From positions 248,001 through 312,000 of the forward strand of contig JAUIRK010001028.1 in the NCBI GenBank assembly GCA_030549495.1: DNA of 64,000 nucleotides, given 5' to 3'. This stretch comes from Nectonema munidae. Its lineage: Eukaryota > Nematomorpha > Nectonematoida > Nectonematidae. Shown in pieces: positions 33,801 through 48,800 of the stretch. The position numbers were made by a program, and so were the translations under genes. Within the stretch, counting starts at the first letter, position 1. Every line of letters begins with the position of its first letter. The notes beneath the pieces were generated by a model that searched no databases, was not told the DNA's origin, and was given only the letters and a program-made list of their open reading frames with translations.

Positions 33801-36800
33801 AACATGGATATCACTAACTTCTTGTAAAAACTCATCAAAGGAAAGTTTGAGTTGGTTGGATCTTTCTATCTTTTCGTATGATAATTTGAATTTTTTTATA
33901 AATAATAATTCTTTACTAATTAGTTTTTTATTGGTTTTTTTTAGATATTTGCTTTTCTACGTATCTAAGATTTTTCAAAAGAATACTTACATATAACTTT
34001 TGATTACCTTAACTTTAAACCCACTTGATGCTAAATTTGAGACAAATCTCTCCTAACCCTTTTACGCCCCATTGGTCCCGGCGTGCCTGATGAAATAAAA
34101 ATCATCTGCTTTAAGTTATGTGAAAATTGATTTTAAAAGGACTTTTCTCAACGCCATTCCTGAAAGGATTAATATTAGGCATCTACCAATGTCAAAATTT
34201 TCACCAATGGCCATTTTTCTTTTACTTGTTTGACACTGAGACTGATTCTAATACCAAACCGTACATCTTGTTAAATGAAAAAATCATCATACACGGTTAT
34301 TAGAGCAACTGTAAAAAATGAACTACTATTATTATATATGTACCTTTACTCTCTTACTCTTAGTCCGGAGTAAAAAAATTTTTTTTTAATACTTAAAAAA
34401 ATAAAAAAAAGTTTAAACAAGTCTAAGAATAAAGCAAAACTTCAAAATAAGGAATCACCAATAGTTGGCAAAAATATTTATGAATCCAGGTTTTCACGCT
34501 GATTTTTGAAAAATAGTCGATTATTACTGAAGCTGATTCGGATTAATCGACAAATTCTCCTAATTAAAACGAAACCATCTACCGTATGGATTATGCAACA
34601 TGACGTTGGAAGCATCAGTAAAGACAATTGGAATACGATTTTTTTTTATAGTTTTAGATCAACTTGTTTGATATTGAGTGGTTGAATATTTTGCAACTGT
34701 ATACATTTTTTAGATTTAGCTGAAAATTGGGAGGGGAGGACCTTTTAAATAAAGGATAAACTTTATATGCTGTTCGTCAAATACCTTTGTACCCTTGTAA
34801 AATATTTATTGCTTATTTCAACATTGGATTTTTACTTAAAAATGGGACATTTGAAAAATTCACCATCTATTTCAATTGTTTTAACTCCGTGATTGACTCC
34901 CTGGACATCTCTGCCTTATGTATTCAAACCAAGAAATTCATGTTTGATATTGGAGCTGACGTTAATAAGGGAAGCCCAGTCTTTAAATATATTAACCTAA
35001 TTTCATTTGTTTTCATTTGTAAAAAGGCATACTCACGTGTACATAGAAATGTGATATATATATACATATATGCGTGCATATATTTTATGAATCAACATAT
35101 ACCATGTTGCCCTATATAAGCATAATCACCTTCTTGTATTCGCATTCCAAGGGCTAAAATGCATATATCAACATCAGCATCATCACGTTCTTCTACCTTT
35201 TTGAGGTAGCAACTGCTATACAAGTAGGCAGATGATGAGATCTTCATGATTCCACTTTTACGCTTCACACTTTCAAATTTAATTTCAATGAATTTGCTGC
35301 GATCCTAATTTTTTAACACGTTTCATCTAACTTTAGTGTGTTTTGATCTTATGACTTTTTACGCCATTTTATAAATTCCATGCACAACGGCTGATCTTCG
35401 AGTAAGGGAATTTACTGTCCTTTTGCCTTTTCAAAATACCCCTTGCCCCAACACAGTGAGTGGCAAACTACGTTCTTCAAAAGTATTCAGATATACGAAA
35501 ATTGGGTGAAAGAGAGATTAAAAATAATTTCGTATACAATTTATATTGCGCAATCTCTTATGTACCATTTGAATTAATTTTATCATCAAATCATCCTAAG
35601 TCCAACATCCAGATTAATCGAAATTAGCACGCAACTAACTCTGAGCATTGCAAAATGTAATGATAGATACAAGACTACTATCATATCATACATGACAGGA
35701 TATCGATAAAAGCAACTCAAAATTCACCTGAGCTGAGCTATAACTTTTGTGTATGTCAATTTGATTGAAAAACGGGCAAGTTAGTTTTGTTTATCCCTCT
35801 TTTCTTCCTTCCTCGTGAATTTTTTGAAAGGCGCTAAGTCGTAACATATGGAATGGCTTATGCGTTTCATATCTGTCGGATTTTATGCACGCAGCTCCGA
35901 TTCTTTTTTTTACCTTAAAGCTAAAATTCTCGATATCTCTGTTATAAAATGACATATATCAATGTTTTTTAAGCTGAAAATTTTAGCTTGCTTAATAACC
36001 CATTTACGACCAATGTTCCTATTTTGGAACATAAGTGATCGTCTGCTTTTCTCAATGACTTTGAATATAAATCGTCTGCGTTTTTTTAGATATCGTCTGC
36101 TTTGCTTGGTCTTACATGGGTTTAAGCAGTGTTTCTCAACGTGGTCCATAAGGACCCCCAAAGGTTCCACAATATTTTTAGAGGGGTGCGTATATCAAAA
36201 TTTGAAAGGAAAAGTCCATTTTTTGTTGAGGAAAAGTTCTGAAACTGGAAAAAATGATATATTATTATAAGAAGCTCAGTTATAGTGACAGCTTTCGCAT
36301 CTTCATATCTTGTTGAATCGCGTTTGATACTAAAAGTGATTGAAGTATAATTTATTTTTAATTGTTTTAAAGCGTTCGGTTGTGTTCTTTATTTGCATTC
36401 ATAAAGAGTCGCGATACTTTTAATATTATTGATAGAAGAGATTTAAGATTCTCATTGACTTCATTCATTGCAAAGTTTAGCTTCAAAATTCAAAACAAAT
36501 TTTATGAATAAAAGCTTCTACTTTTTTGACTTAAAAATTTGATTTTATAAAATTCAATTAATTTTTAATAGATAAGCCGAGTTAAAAATATATAATATAT
36601 AAAATTAATTGATTTAACAAATAAAAAAAATGGTGATTAAGGACACGCCTTACTTATTTTTTATATTTTTGATAAGTGGTCCACAAACAAATTTTTTCAG
36701 CTCGAAAAGATTCCACAAAAGAAAAAGGGTTCAGAATCACTGGTCCAAAAGCTGATTCATTTCGCCCAGTTGAAGAAGTCTGTTTCTCTTTTTGATTTTA

Positions 36801-39800
36801 TTTTTATCAAAGTCGTTGCTCACACTGATCAAAATAATGGCCGGTTTATTAGCGTTTTCATTTACAAAAGCATCTTGCTACGGACACCACTGCGTTTATA
36901 GTCTTCTTACCTTAATTTTTTCCTCTCTTTAACAGAGCAGCTTTTTAAACCGGTAGCTTTATACTCACGCAGGCCCGTACTCAGGGGGGGGGGGGTTCTT
37001 TGCACAATTCCAGTAACTTTATGCGAGTGTGAAAGAAGTATAAATGCATTACGTAGACTAAACTATGAGAGCTTCGATGAAAAAAAGTCGTCTGTCTAAC
37101 CTAGCACTTCTGCACATTCACTACGATGCCAAAATAGATTTGGATAAAGTTGTAGATTTTTATGTTCGGAAGCATCCTCTTAGACTTGAAGTCTTGAATT
37201 AAACAGCTTACTCTGTTAAAAACTGAAAATTTTAAATACATTTTACTTGTATATTTGATATATTTGTGCTCAATTATATTGTTTTTGTGTTCAATTAGAA
37301 TGATCAATTAAATAGATTTTTAGAAGTGTCTTTCTGTCTAAATTGGAACATATATTCAATTTATTTGACTCTTTAAAGATTTACAATAAATAAAAGCCTA
37401 ATGTTTTGATTTTTATTGTAAAAGTTTTTATCTTTGACTTAGTTTTTAAGAAAAAGAAAAAAATTATAATAAGAAGTAAATTGTCATAAGAAAGTATTGA
37501 ATCAACGTAAAGTTAAAATCTATACTTTATTTCTGTTCTATCACTGATTCAGCATTCGCAATGACACAAAAAGGGTTTAAATGTCAGATTAACCCGTTAA
37601 CGACCAGAATAACCAGACGATATCTAGTATAAAGCAGAAGATTTGTATTAAAAAGCATTAATAAACGCAGACGATTCACATTTTTGTAAAGTCGACTGTG
37701 GTCGATAACCGGTTAAGAAAAAACTTAAGCTGAAATATACGGACAATTTTTTCCAAAGCTTCAATTTAATAAATTTATGACATAGAAATTAAAATATATG
37801 AAACAAAAGACTTAGTGTTAGGTTAGGTTAGGGCAATGCCGGATACAAGGGGCCGGCCTACCGGGCCTTGCCCCCCCCCCCCCGTCGAGTATATATATTT
37901 TTGAACAAAGTCTTTAATAATTAAATAATAAAAAACAATTTATTAAACCATTTAAAATTTATTTATTAGTTGAAATGGCCCCTCTGTGATCAAATGCTAG
38001 ATCCGCCACTGGGTTAGGGTCTATGTTAGGTAAACGAGTGTGACAGAATCATTGTATAGCGTGTCTGACAGAATCACTGTCTAGCGTGTCTAGAACAGTT
38101 TTGGCGCGCAACCTTTTGAAATTTACAAATAAATTTTACATGCTTTAAGAATGTTTTTAGTAGTAATTTTTGTACGATGACCAACTATTTAAATGGAATC
38201 AAACTAACATTTAGCTAATTAACATATCCAACTATCTATCCTAAAGGGTTAGGGTTAAGAATTTATCTTCAGTGGTTGGAAACTAACTATCCAAGCCATT
38301 AATTAACAGACTAATTAATTAATGATTTATGTAACTAAAAGAATTAATAAAAGTAACTATATAACTAATATTAATTTTAATTACTACTTTTTTGAATATG
38401 CAAATTCTATATAAAAAACGCTCCATGCACAAATTGTCTCCGCGGATAAATTGATCGTTTGATGTTCTTCTTAGAATTGCATTATCACGCTTTTTGCCGC
38501 GATAAAGCGTATCTTACTTCTCACTGACGATGATCTACTGACAATCTACAAACATTGCGCATGTTTCAGTTGCATATCGTACAGGAATGCTGTCAAAATA
38601 AAATGATAAAAAGAAGAACATGGTATAGTATGAAATGATTTATATTCATTGCATTTTCTCTGTTATTTGGACATCTTGGTCATTGTCGTCTCGTTGAGGT
38701 CTTCCTCTTTTTCACAGCACACATATGTCGTGATGATATGGTCAAAACAACTTGTATAATAAAACATATGTGCCGGTGTCTATCTCGACATCTCTATATT
38801 TTATTGTGTGAAAACTTTGCTTTTTCATATATATGCAATTATCCTGTTGATGAATGCAGTGGATCTATTCTGACAGATTTTCTTCTTGTAAAAAAGAACA
38901 TGAAAAAAAATAGTACTTGCTTGCGTATATACTCTATATATGTTAAACTTTCTTAGGAATTTTTCTTATATTTCTACCTAGAACGAATCCATACTTAGCC
39001 ATGCTATTCTATCTTGTTATTCTAGCCAGTATTGATGCACAGATCCCAATTTTTCGACAAATGTTGTTTCTGATCACTTTATAAAATGCATATGCTGATT
39101 GTGAACTGAAACCGAAACCGATTCTTCAATAAATTGGGAGTAATGAGTATGTGTGATTTTAAACTGACAGGCATAAATAGAAAAAGGTACGAAAAGCCTC
39201 CGAAGAATATAGTGTATGCGTATGCCTGATTGTTTGAACTTACGTATGTTCTCGTGTCCAGTTGCATATGAGGGAATGATGCTTATGTATGAATTTAAAC
39301 TGGCATGCATAAACTTTATAAAAGCTAGATAAAGAAGTATTGAAACAAAATTGAAAACGTAGCCAATTCCAGCATTTATTGTAACTTCCTTTTGAAACAT
39401 AACCTCTCGTATACCATTCGCTGAAGACGACTTTTGGGAATACACTTGTGACGCTAATTATGGTTGCGACCCAGAGATTGAGATCCTAGATAAGAGGTAT
39501 CTGTGCTGTTGTTGTTGCAACAAGAAGAAAGCAAAGAATACACTTTTCTCAAAGTACGAGCAATTTACAGAAATATTTCAACAAAATGAAGGCGTCATTT
39601 TACTCTATCTCTTCGGCTCAAGAAATTCGATGCTGGTCACGATTAAACAAAAATAAGTCGATACCCGTGCCAAATCGAATGCGCTAATTTTTGTTCAAAT
39701 GTCTTCATGAATGTCACATCCTTTTAGAGATGATCTAATCGCGATTTCTCAACTGATTATATCGAATAGTGTAGATTTCTTGCATTTTCTTTATTTTCAC

Positions 39801-42800
39801 TTATATATTCGCTTCATATGCATAAAACAATTGAACATATGAAGTTCAAAATATTTAGTCAAATTATTTGTACCTTTGAAAGTGAGTTCACGATTCTGTA
39901 GAGAAGTATTCCAAATTTGATTTCAATTCGATCATTTTAATTGGATAAATTTTGTTAGCCAGTAGTCAAACATTTTTGTATATAGTAGTTTGACTTTGTC
40001 TACCCTGTGATCTTACCAGACCACTTTTCATGCCAGTGATATTATGAACCTTAGTTATTCTTTGAATATTTTTTTTTAATAAAAAACTTAATGTTAAAGT
40101 TTATTTTAAATTAGAAGTTTGTAAATTCATCCGATTAGTTATGACAAATTTTGCTCAAAATTGAATTGCTTACAAATATTTCCATTCCTAAAATTCAGTG
40201 TTTTCCAAAGTCGAAGGTGAGTAGATTTTTCCACTAGGAGAGAATCGTCAGGTTTCAGGAAAGATATACTCATCTATTTTTTAAAATAGTTTTTCATTAA
40301 CAACTTTTTCTAAAGTTTTTTATTAAATTTTTTTTAGTTAAGTTAATTAGTTGTTTAGAGGTGAAAGATCTTCAAAGGATAAGAGAATACATGGGATTAG
40401 GGGAGCGCTCGAGGGGACAACATCATCTCACCTCGAGGAAACTTCATCCCTGGATCAGAAGGGGTATATAAATGTGCACTCTACCGCTGATTTTGACTAT
40501 TCAAATTTTGAGGGTTGATTGACAAGTCCTCAACCAATATTTAAATGGGCCTTAATGTAATATACTTTTGGGAAGCTATTGTCGGGCTTAGAATCAATCT
40601 AAAATTTGCATTTGTGTTAGTATCTAAAAAAAGTAGTATTATTTTTTAGTATTTAAAAAAATTTATTTCCATGGTATTCAACAATTTATTTAAAGCTCTT
40701 TTTAGTAGTGATGGGATGAAACCAAATTTTTTTTATATTTTTTTGACTTCGATTCTTGGTTTAAAAAAGTTACTTTATCTTCTGAAAAATGAGATTTGGC
40801 GCAAAAGATGATTTTGTCTTAAACTTGACGACTATATATACACATATGGAGGCAAATGTTTACCATTGAAGAAAACATCACTCTATTTGTAGACGGGTTA
40901 TTACCTTAGTGTTACCATATCCTTAAGCATCTATAATATGCTTCGCACTGTTCTTTCTGTCAAATATAGCTCATGAGATTTTTCATAGACGCGCATTGAT
41001 GACTAAATATTGAAATGAAAGTCTAAATTATTCATGTATTCCTAAACTGTGTGAAATTTGCTAATTTCTCATTTGTTTCGATATATCGTGATTTGCTGAT
41101 GCCTAATTACGCTCATCAATTATGCATGCATTTATTTATTGAGATTTTGAATCGCTCATCAGTCATCTTTGCCCAACCTTTCAGAGCTCGTATACATTTT
41201 GACTTTGTACCATTCTGATCCCGATTCATTTGCGCATCTCTGATATTTGTAGAGTAAGTTTCAAAATCTTTCATCCTCCTTAATTACATTTCCTTATGAA
41301 TAATTAAAAAAAGAAGAAGAAAAAGACATTATTTACAATATAATAAAATAAGATTAAAAAAGGGAGCTAAACGCTATTGAAAATTAAGACCGAGATGTAC
41401 CACCCACCGCTCTATCCCAAATCATAGGACACATATAGTGTGTTGATTTTCCTCACGAAATCCGTTATCTTTTCATTTCATCATATCGTAGTCTAACAAT
41501 ACATTTTTTAGTTATAAGTAACATATATCTAATGGCATCGCTTTATTGAAGATTGATCTTTTAATGGCAGGCGTTCAATGTTTTCAGGTTTCTAGACTGG
41601 TGATACTGCACGAAGAAACAGCAGATGGAAACGCAATGCCTGATCTCCAAAAGCCAGTGCAAGCAGTATCTCTCGCTGTGGAGAACTTAGCCAAAGTATT
41701 GTTAAGCTTTCTTCCTTATAAACTTCATCATCATGATAATCATTCCCCGATCTTATTGCTCAGCTCCTCACCCCCACCCCCACCCCACTACATTTTTAAA
41801 AATGATTACACGAGAGAAATATCTTTCTGATCACATTGATGTATTTGATAGACGGCGCTACGCCGTTGAACCACAAACATGAAGTGTGATACGATTTATC
41901 CTATTCGTTACTTTAAACGCCAATCACATAAAGTTGTTTCAAGGTAGGTCCTTTGTTCATTATTAAAAGAGCGTGTATAGAGCAGGCCAATGTAGTTCTC
42001 ATTTTCGTGGGCATTTCTCGCTGAGTAAAATCTAGTTTATTAAATTTCATAATAAAAATTATTACTGCTGAGATACCAACAACGGTTTTCAATCAGGGTT
42101 GTTCCACACATTGGACATATCATTTATTAGTTAGTCAATAAAGGCAATTTTTTATATTAACGTTTTTGAAATTTGTTTAGAGAACTAAGGTATTAAGTGT
42201 CCCTATTTTTTATTTTAAAATTTTTATACGTCAACAAAGTCAATTTTTTTACTTAAACAGTGAGAAAAAATTGAATTAGGTCAGTATTAAAATTGTTTTT
42301 TTATCTTTTCAAGCTCAATTGGGCACCAGTGTCTCAGAAAATAGCTTTGAATTGTATAAAAAATTCATTTAAAAAGATAACAGATGTTTAGTTTTCAAAA
42401 CCTGAGACTTAAAAGATTTACATTCCTATGATTTACTCTGGGTCTCGATGCTTCAAATCGTTTTAAGAAGCAAACTGTTTAAGAAAAATTATTGAAGGCC
42501 GAATTGTATTTAAAAATAAAATAGAGTTTCTAAATTCAGAAATTATGCAAAATCTAAGTTATCACAAAAAAGCTTTTTGCAAAAAATATAAAATTTTACT
42601 TTGTTTATCATAAACTATTTTATATCTTAAAATATAACTCTTACTATCCATTTACCTTTAAAAATAAAATTTTTTTTTATCGATTCATTATTCAATAAAA
42701 AAATACATTTTTTTTTAAAGTTTTTTTTTCATTTCTATGCAAAATTTTCATTTTAAAATCCTTTTTATTTTTACATAATTTCTTTCTTATAGGTCAATTT

Positions 42801-45800
42801 TTGACTAAAAAAGTCAATAATTTCCCAATTTTAGCGTCACTTTTTAATTAATCAGTTATAAGTATTTAGATAATTACTTGGAAATCAATAACAGGAGAAT
42901 TTTAAAATGTTAGTACCACAGAAATGTACTCTTTGATTAACATTTAACGCCATACTAATTTTTAAAGGGCCCATTTATGCCGATCTTCCTATATATAGTA
43001 AGAGGACGATTTCTTTGTTTTAAAGTACTTAATCCTCTGTTTTATATTGGATCAAACATGCTTTGTTTGCCTCCTATCCTTGATTTAAAATTGAATTCTT
43101 ATCTTCAATCCCTGTAGATTCCTTTTACAAAAGTCTCACACTCCAGATCTCTAGATGCTTCATTTCCTCTCCATTTGTTTTCAATATCTATAATCCAAAA
43201 CTCCAAAATGTTGCACTGAACCATTATCTTTTGGCTTATTTTCTCTCTCTCTCTCTTTTTACCACACGAAAACTTGTGATGAACTTGATTATTAAATAAA
43301 AAAATATATACTTACCTATTAACGAAATAAAAATTTGATGCTATTGTGTGCCATTTTTGCAGCAATCCTTCAATCTAACAATTTTTTAAAGCTTACTCTG
43401 AATTTTAGATGCCTTAAAGCTTCTTAGCGAATAAATTCCATTTATCCTGAATGTTTTTCTAGTTTTCCTCATCTTTAAGGTCGGGCATGAAACATGTGAG
43501 AGTAGTGATGACGAAATTTTGAAGCAAGATATGCCTGCCGCCTTGTGCAGAGTTGAGGATGCTTCAAAGTCCCTGGAAGAAGCATCTCACCTTCTCTCCC
43601 TCGACGCCTACTCCGTTCAAGCCAGATCCAAACTGATCAATGGAGCTAGAGGTAAAAAACGTCATCTCTTTCTCATGTCTCCATTTTTCGCATACTTTAA
43701 CACAGTAAGCTTTTTCTGAGCAATGCCCCTAAACTTGTTGCTTTTTTATAAAATATATTTTGTTTCAGAATAAAAGAGGGATAGATTCCCTTTTGAACAT
43801 TAAGTTTCGTGTTTATCTTCGAAATGCTGAATGTTTGCTTTTTCATTACTGAAATTAACTTTGATATCGCGACTCTCACATTTGTATCTATGCGATTTAT
43901 CTTTCTTTTCATTGAAAGTTTGTTAACTGCACCAAATCTATGTTCTACTACTCAATCCTTTTTTTCTACCACTCAATCTGGGATAAAGATTAATGATATT
44001 TTGGACACTTCCAAATGACGGAAAAGATTTTTAGCTTTCTTTTGATATCCAAAATGCATAACTACATATGTAAATTATTTTCCGAAATTTGGGGCGTTGG
44101 TGCCCACTTTGGTGCTGCTCCTCTGTTTTTAAGATTCTTAAAAACAAATGTTTAAAAATGTTTTTTTGTTAAATGTTGTGATCTGTTTAATGTCAATATC
44201 TATGTATCCGTATGTATGTGTGGATGTATGTGTCTGTCTGTATGTATGTGTCTAGATGGGGATATTATCAAAAGAGTGACAAAATATACAAAAATTCAAA
44301 AGTTTTACTTACCTACCTATCCTTACATAAATAACTCTTTTGATTTGTCGCTCATTTAATCGATATTTTAAGAGTGACAGATTATGTCACTGTTTTGATT
44401 TGTCACTCTTATGAACATCTCCCGTCTAGATGCTGTTTGCGTCAGACATGTACCAATACAAATAAATAGGAAGTGTCAAGAATGTCGGAAATTGCATATT
44501 TGTAAATGTAGGTACAATTGCGCTAACCTCAACCCTAACACTAACTAATACTAACACTAATGCTAATTCTACACTAACCCTTACCACGACAATGTATTAA
44601 ATTAAGGCGCATTTAAAAATTGGTTGAGCACTTGTCAATCAACTATTATGCAAATTGAGGAACAAATTTGAATAGTTAAAATCATGGATAGAGTGGCTTT
44701 AACATATCACAACTGCAGTATTTTTAACTTTACCCATTTACGGCCAATGTTCCTATTTTGGAAAATAAGTAATTTCATCTTCGTCTGCCTTTTTCAATGA
44801 CTTTGAATATAAATCGTCTGCGTTTTTTTAGATATCGTCTGCTTTGCATGGCCTTAACCCGTTAACGACCAGAATAATCAGACGATATCTAATGTAAAGC
44901 AGAAGATTTGTATTAAAGAGCTTTGATAAACGCAGACGATTTTATTTTTGTATAGTCGACATGGGCGTTAACTGATGGATTAATATACCTAATAATAACT
45001 TATATTTGATATTTACCATATGAATTTGCAAATTTTTTAGCTCTTTCCTGGCGCCTGATTCTCGTAATCCATATTCATATTTTCCCTTATAATTCCACAA
45101 AATAAAGATATTCTAAAATGTAAAATTATTTTAACGCTGTTTGATTGCTAGTGAGTGTGATGTGATATCTAATCCTTAAGCTTTGCTGAAAATCATTTTT
45201 ATGAAATTAGTTTTACCGAGTTTTTGATTTTTGTTTTGTCTTCTACTATTTTTTACATTTGAAAAATTTAATTATTTTATTTTTTTCTGGAAACGAAGAA
45301 AGATGTGACAAAGGATGATAATATACATTCTTCTAAAACTTGTTACAAATAAATTTAAGAAAATGTAAAGCCAAAAATTTCTTTCAAAAATAAATTATTT
45401 TCAGAAAATATGCACTAATTTTCAATGAACACACAACGCAGAAATGAATTTTTGAAATTAGTTTTAACCCTCTTGGTGCCAATGTTCCCAAAAGAAACGT
45501 AGACGAATTCTTCTTTTAAATGGAATTATTGAAGTCTTGTGCGTTCACTTTGGGAACATTGCTACTAAATCGGTTAAAAGAGAATGAAACAAATTAGTTT
45601 AATTCAAAAAATAAAGTTTTTTTTTGTAGCTTTGACTAATTAACTTTGACCAATTAAAAGAGAGATAAAACACGACTAAAAATGTCCTTGCAAAAGCAGC
45701 ATTATTGTGAGATTGCTCTCAAAAAGAAAGAGTTGGTATATTTTAGTTAATGCGATAAAACAAAAGCTTGATTAATAGCAATTCTCACAATGGTATATTT

Positions 45801-48800
45801 TATTGTATGTAATGATATATATATATTATACATAGAGTTATATAGTTTTATTTATCAAAGTAAATGTAGGAGCGTTTCACAAAACTAGGGTATGTTATCA
45901 GCAGAGCATATGCAACAATGAAAATGCTGTTTACAGTCACCAGCTATTGATGTGCCACTGTCAATCAAATCGATTATTATTTTATACGTGGGCAAACAAA
46001 TTGACTCGAATATTTTATCACGCGAGTAAGGAGTCTGAACTTGATACTCGCAGATTCGATGATAAAAAACGTACCAAAGATCGAAATTGTACTGAATTTG
46101 GATACTTTTCGTGATTTACTTTTTTTCTTATGCAATTTCGAATCGTACTGTAATTTTTGAAATGTAACATGAGGTATGCCATCACTGTATAAGCGTAATC
46201 TGTCAGCAATTTTTTTTTTTAAATAAAACTGACTTAACACTTCTTTCTCCAAAAATGCTCATGTAAGTTTTGTTACATTTTCACAGCAGCGGCAGCAGCC
46301 ATTAGTAAGTGTAGTGCCAACTAACCGGCATGCCAGGCACTGCATGTTGCTAAGAACTACATAATCGCGCCTTTAAAATTCTCATTCTTACAAGGCCCAG
46401 ATATATATGCTTGTAGACTTCCACTTTGCTATCAGCAAGTTCACCACTCTACACCGATTAGACCACAAATGAATTGTTCTGCAAGTCCAATGGCGTATTC
46501 AAAATATTTAAGGTAAAGGGCGCCATTTTTTAACCCTTTCCGGACCAAAATTTTGAAGACTATGCGTCCGCTTTCCTTTCAATCAAAGGAGACGCTTTTC
46601 ATTTCTTGGGACACTGCTTTCCCCCTCGTCTTCAAGGGGCTTTAAAATGATATAAAAAATATTTGCCATGTAAAAAATCGATGACCAATCCAGGGCTGGA
46701 GAGTCTGAGAAGAAATACCCATTTCCTCGCTTCAGACTGCACCTGAAGAAGGATCCCTTCATATGTCAATTATTATTAAATATTAAGTATTAAATTATTT
46801 TTTAATACTAAACAAATCGACTCGACTCTGACTTCGCCTCCTAAATTTTGTTAGATACCGACTCTGACCTCCTACTTCTTTACAATTGGCTACTACTCTT
46901 TGAGAAGGAGATTATTTCATATGCTAGTGTAAATTTTGTACATGATTTCGCATCTTCACATCATAACACATTCGCCAGCATAAAAATCAAAGGATATTTC
47001 ACGCAAGGAAGATTTTGTAATAAAACACATTTTAATACAGTCTAAAATAGGTGAGTCTTGTCCTTAACTGCCTAAATTAAGGTCCAGTTGGTCCCAGTCC
47101 CAAACTCGTTCAAGCTAGCACCCTCATTTTATCCATCGACTTCATCCCTCAATATCTCTATCTCTACTAGTTTACGCCAAACTCTAAAATGTCCATGCTA
47201 TTACATTTTTCAAATTTTTTTTTTTTTTTAATTTTTTTAAACATAAATTTCATACCTCTTAGTAATGAAAGGCCTTTTTTCCAGTAAAATATTTTTGTAA
47301 ACTGTAGTATCGGAGTTGATACGATGTATTGCTATTAAGTTTCATATGTATTGTTCGGCAGTTAACTTTCACGAGAAATTTATTAGATTGGGTTGCTAAG
47401 GTCATATATATATATATATTATTTTTTTTTCTGTAATGCTTTGTTCCTGTCATCCACCAACTTATATCTCTCATCGACCACATTTTTATTTTGATTATTT
47501 GACAAATATATTATTTAAAATAACTTATGTAGCATCGTCTCCTCGATTGAGGTATATCAAATCTTACATCTAGGAAAATATGAACAGAAAGTTGAATATT
47601 TTTCGATTCTTTGATTACAGAATTTTATTTTGATTATTTGACATATATTATTTAATATCTTGAAAAAATTGCAAAAATATAGGTAATAACTTATGTAACA
47701 TCGTCTCCCCGAATGAGGTATATCATATCTTACATCTAGCAAAATATGAACTGATAGGTTGGAGATGAACCATCGCAGTATACAGGTTGGAGCTGAACCA
47801 TCGTTGTATACAGGTATATAGGTAATAACTTATGTCTTTCATCGACCACTAGAAGTCCATTCTGACTAGAGTTTTCGATTTGCTAATTAAATAATTTATT
47901 AAATGCACAATCCTTGAGACTCTTGCATTCTCTCGAGAAAATAGAACAAAAGCTATAAACACCAATATCGATACATAATAAAAATCAAAATTTTGCGTTT
48001 ATTTAAAAAATAACTTTTCAAAAAAGTTAAAGCATCTAAATAAAGGATTCAATTTTTAAATTGAAACCAAAAGACTTTCATATTCAAAATATGTAAGTTG
48101 TACGGATAACCAAGTATTTTGAAATAGTTGCAAATATTCTGATAAGTAAAATTTTTAAATCATACTAAAACTTTAAACAGATTTTTATTTTCGAATTGAA
48201 TAAAAATAAAAAATAAGAAGCTTAAAAGCTGTCGCAGTCTCGAGAAACGCGACTCAATAAATCTCCATACAGAATCTCGAATTGGTACAAATGTGGGAGC
48301 CATTGTCGTTATTTGATTATTATTATTATTATTATTATTATACAAAGCATAAAAATCTATCCAAATAAATAGTATTCAAAAAGATAAAACAATCACACTG
48401 CTGTCGTAAAAAAAATTTGTCTTCTCTTTATTTATTCCTTAAGGTTTTTGAAAAAGAGAAGGGAAAAGAAATCAAATGTCTTAATTTGTTTCTCATCTAC
48501 GGATGTGTCGTTGTTGTGTGTGGTGTTTGGCTTTTGCAGCAGCATTAATTTGAGATTTTTGAAGCGCAATTCTCTATTGACTAGCAGTGCCTTCCTTTAT
48601 CAGCATTATCAGTATGCATGTAAGATGAAATAAAAAATTTTGAAGCAAAAAGGAGAGATATCATCTTTCTTCTTCCTATCTTATTCTTCATCATCACCAT
48701 CCTTAAGTTGCAACAACTTTCAGTTATATCTTTATCTCCTCAATTTTAATCTCTTTCTTGCCTAAGTAGATCTAAAAAAGTTGACACGAACACAGATTCC

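Larger units (their letters stand above)
30854..41587 (+). other. Vinculin intron 1 (10.7 kb), no further gene seen
   Basis: No coding exon recognised. It holds separately listed elements at 31954-32137, 35992-36125, 36127-36742, 37589-37716, 37834-38011 and 40468-40565. It also has a TATA/TATG microsatellite at about 33440-33500 and a short tandem pair (about 25 bp, TGACAGAATCAYTGT core) at 38040-38090. The frames at 34787-35119 and 39074-39445 lack any family resemblance. Confidence 0.6.

Noticed and set aside
34787-35119. Open frame of 110 codons in vinculin intron 1
   Set aside because: Its composition is like other chance AT-rich frames, and there is no homology or splice context I can defend.
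35910-36170. Minus-strand frame of 86 codons
   Set aside because: It is a translation of MITE M2 and the adjoining hAT tip, without any protein resemblance.
38220-38270. GGGTTAGGGTTAAG words suggesting telomere repeat
   Set aside because: Only two irregular units occur, far too few for a telomeric tract.
39074-39445. Minus-strand frame of 123 codons
   Set aside because: It runs across a partly repeated stretch (TTTAAACTG and GGCATAAA-type words) and resembles no family.
48160-48345. Minus-strand frame starting with a run of Asn
   Set aside because: The Asn run is the translation of a TTA microsatellite, so it is not a gene.
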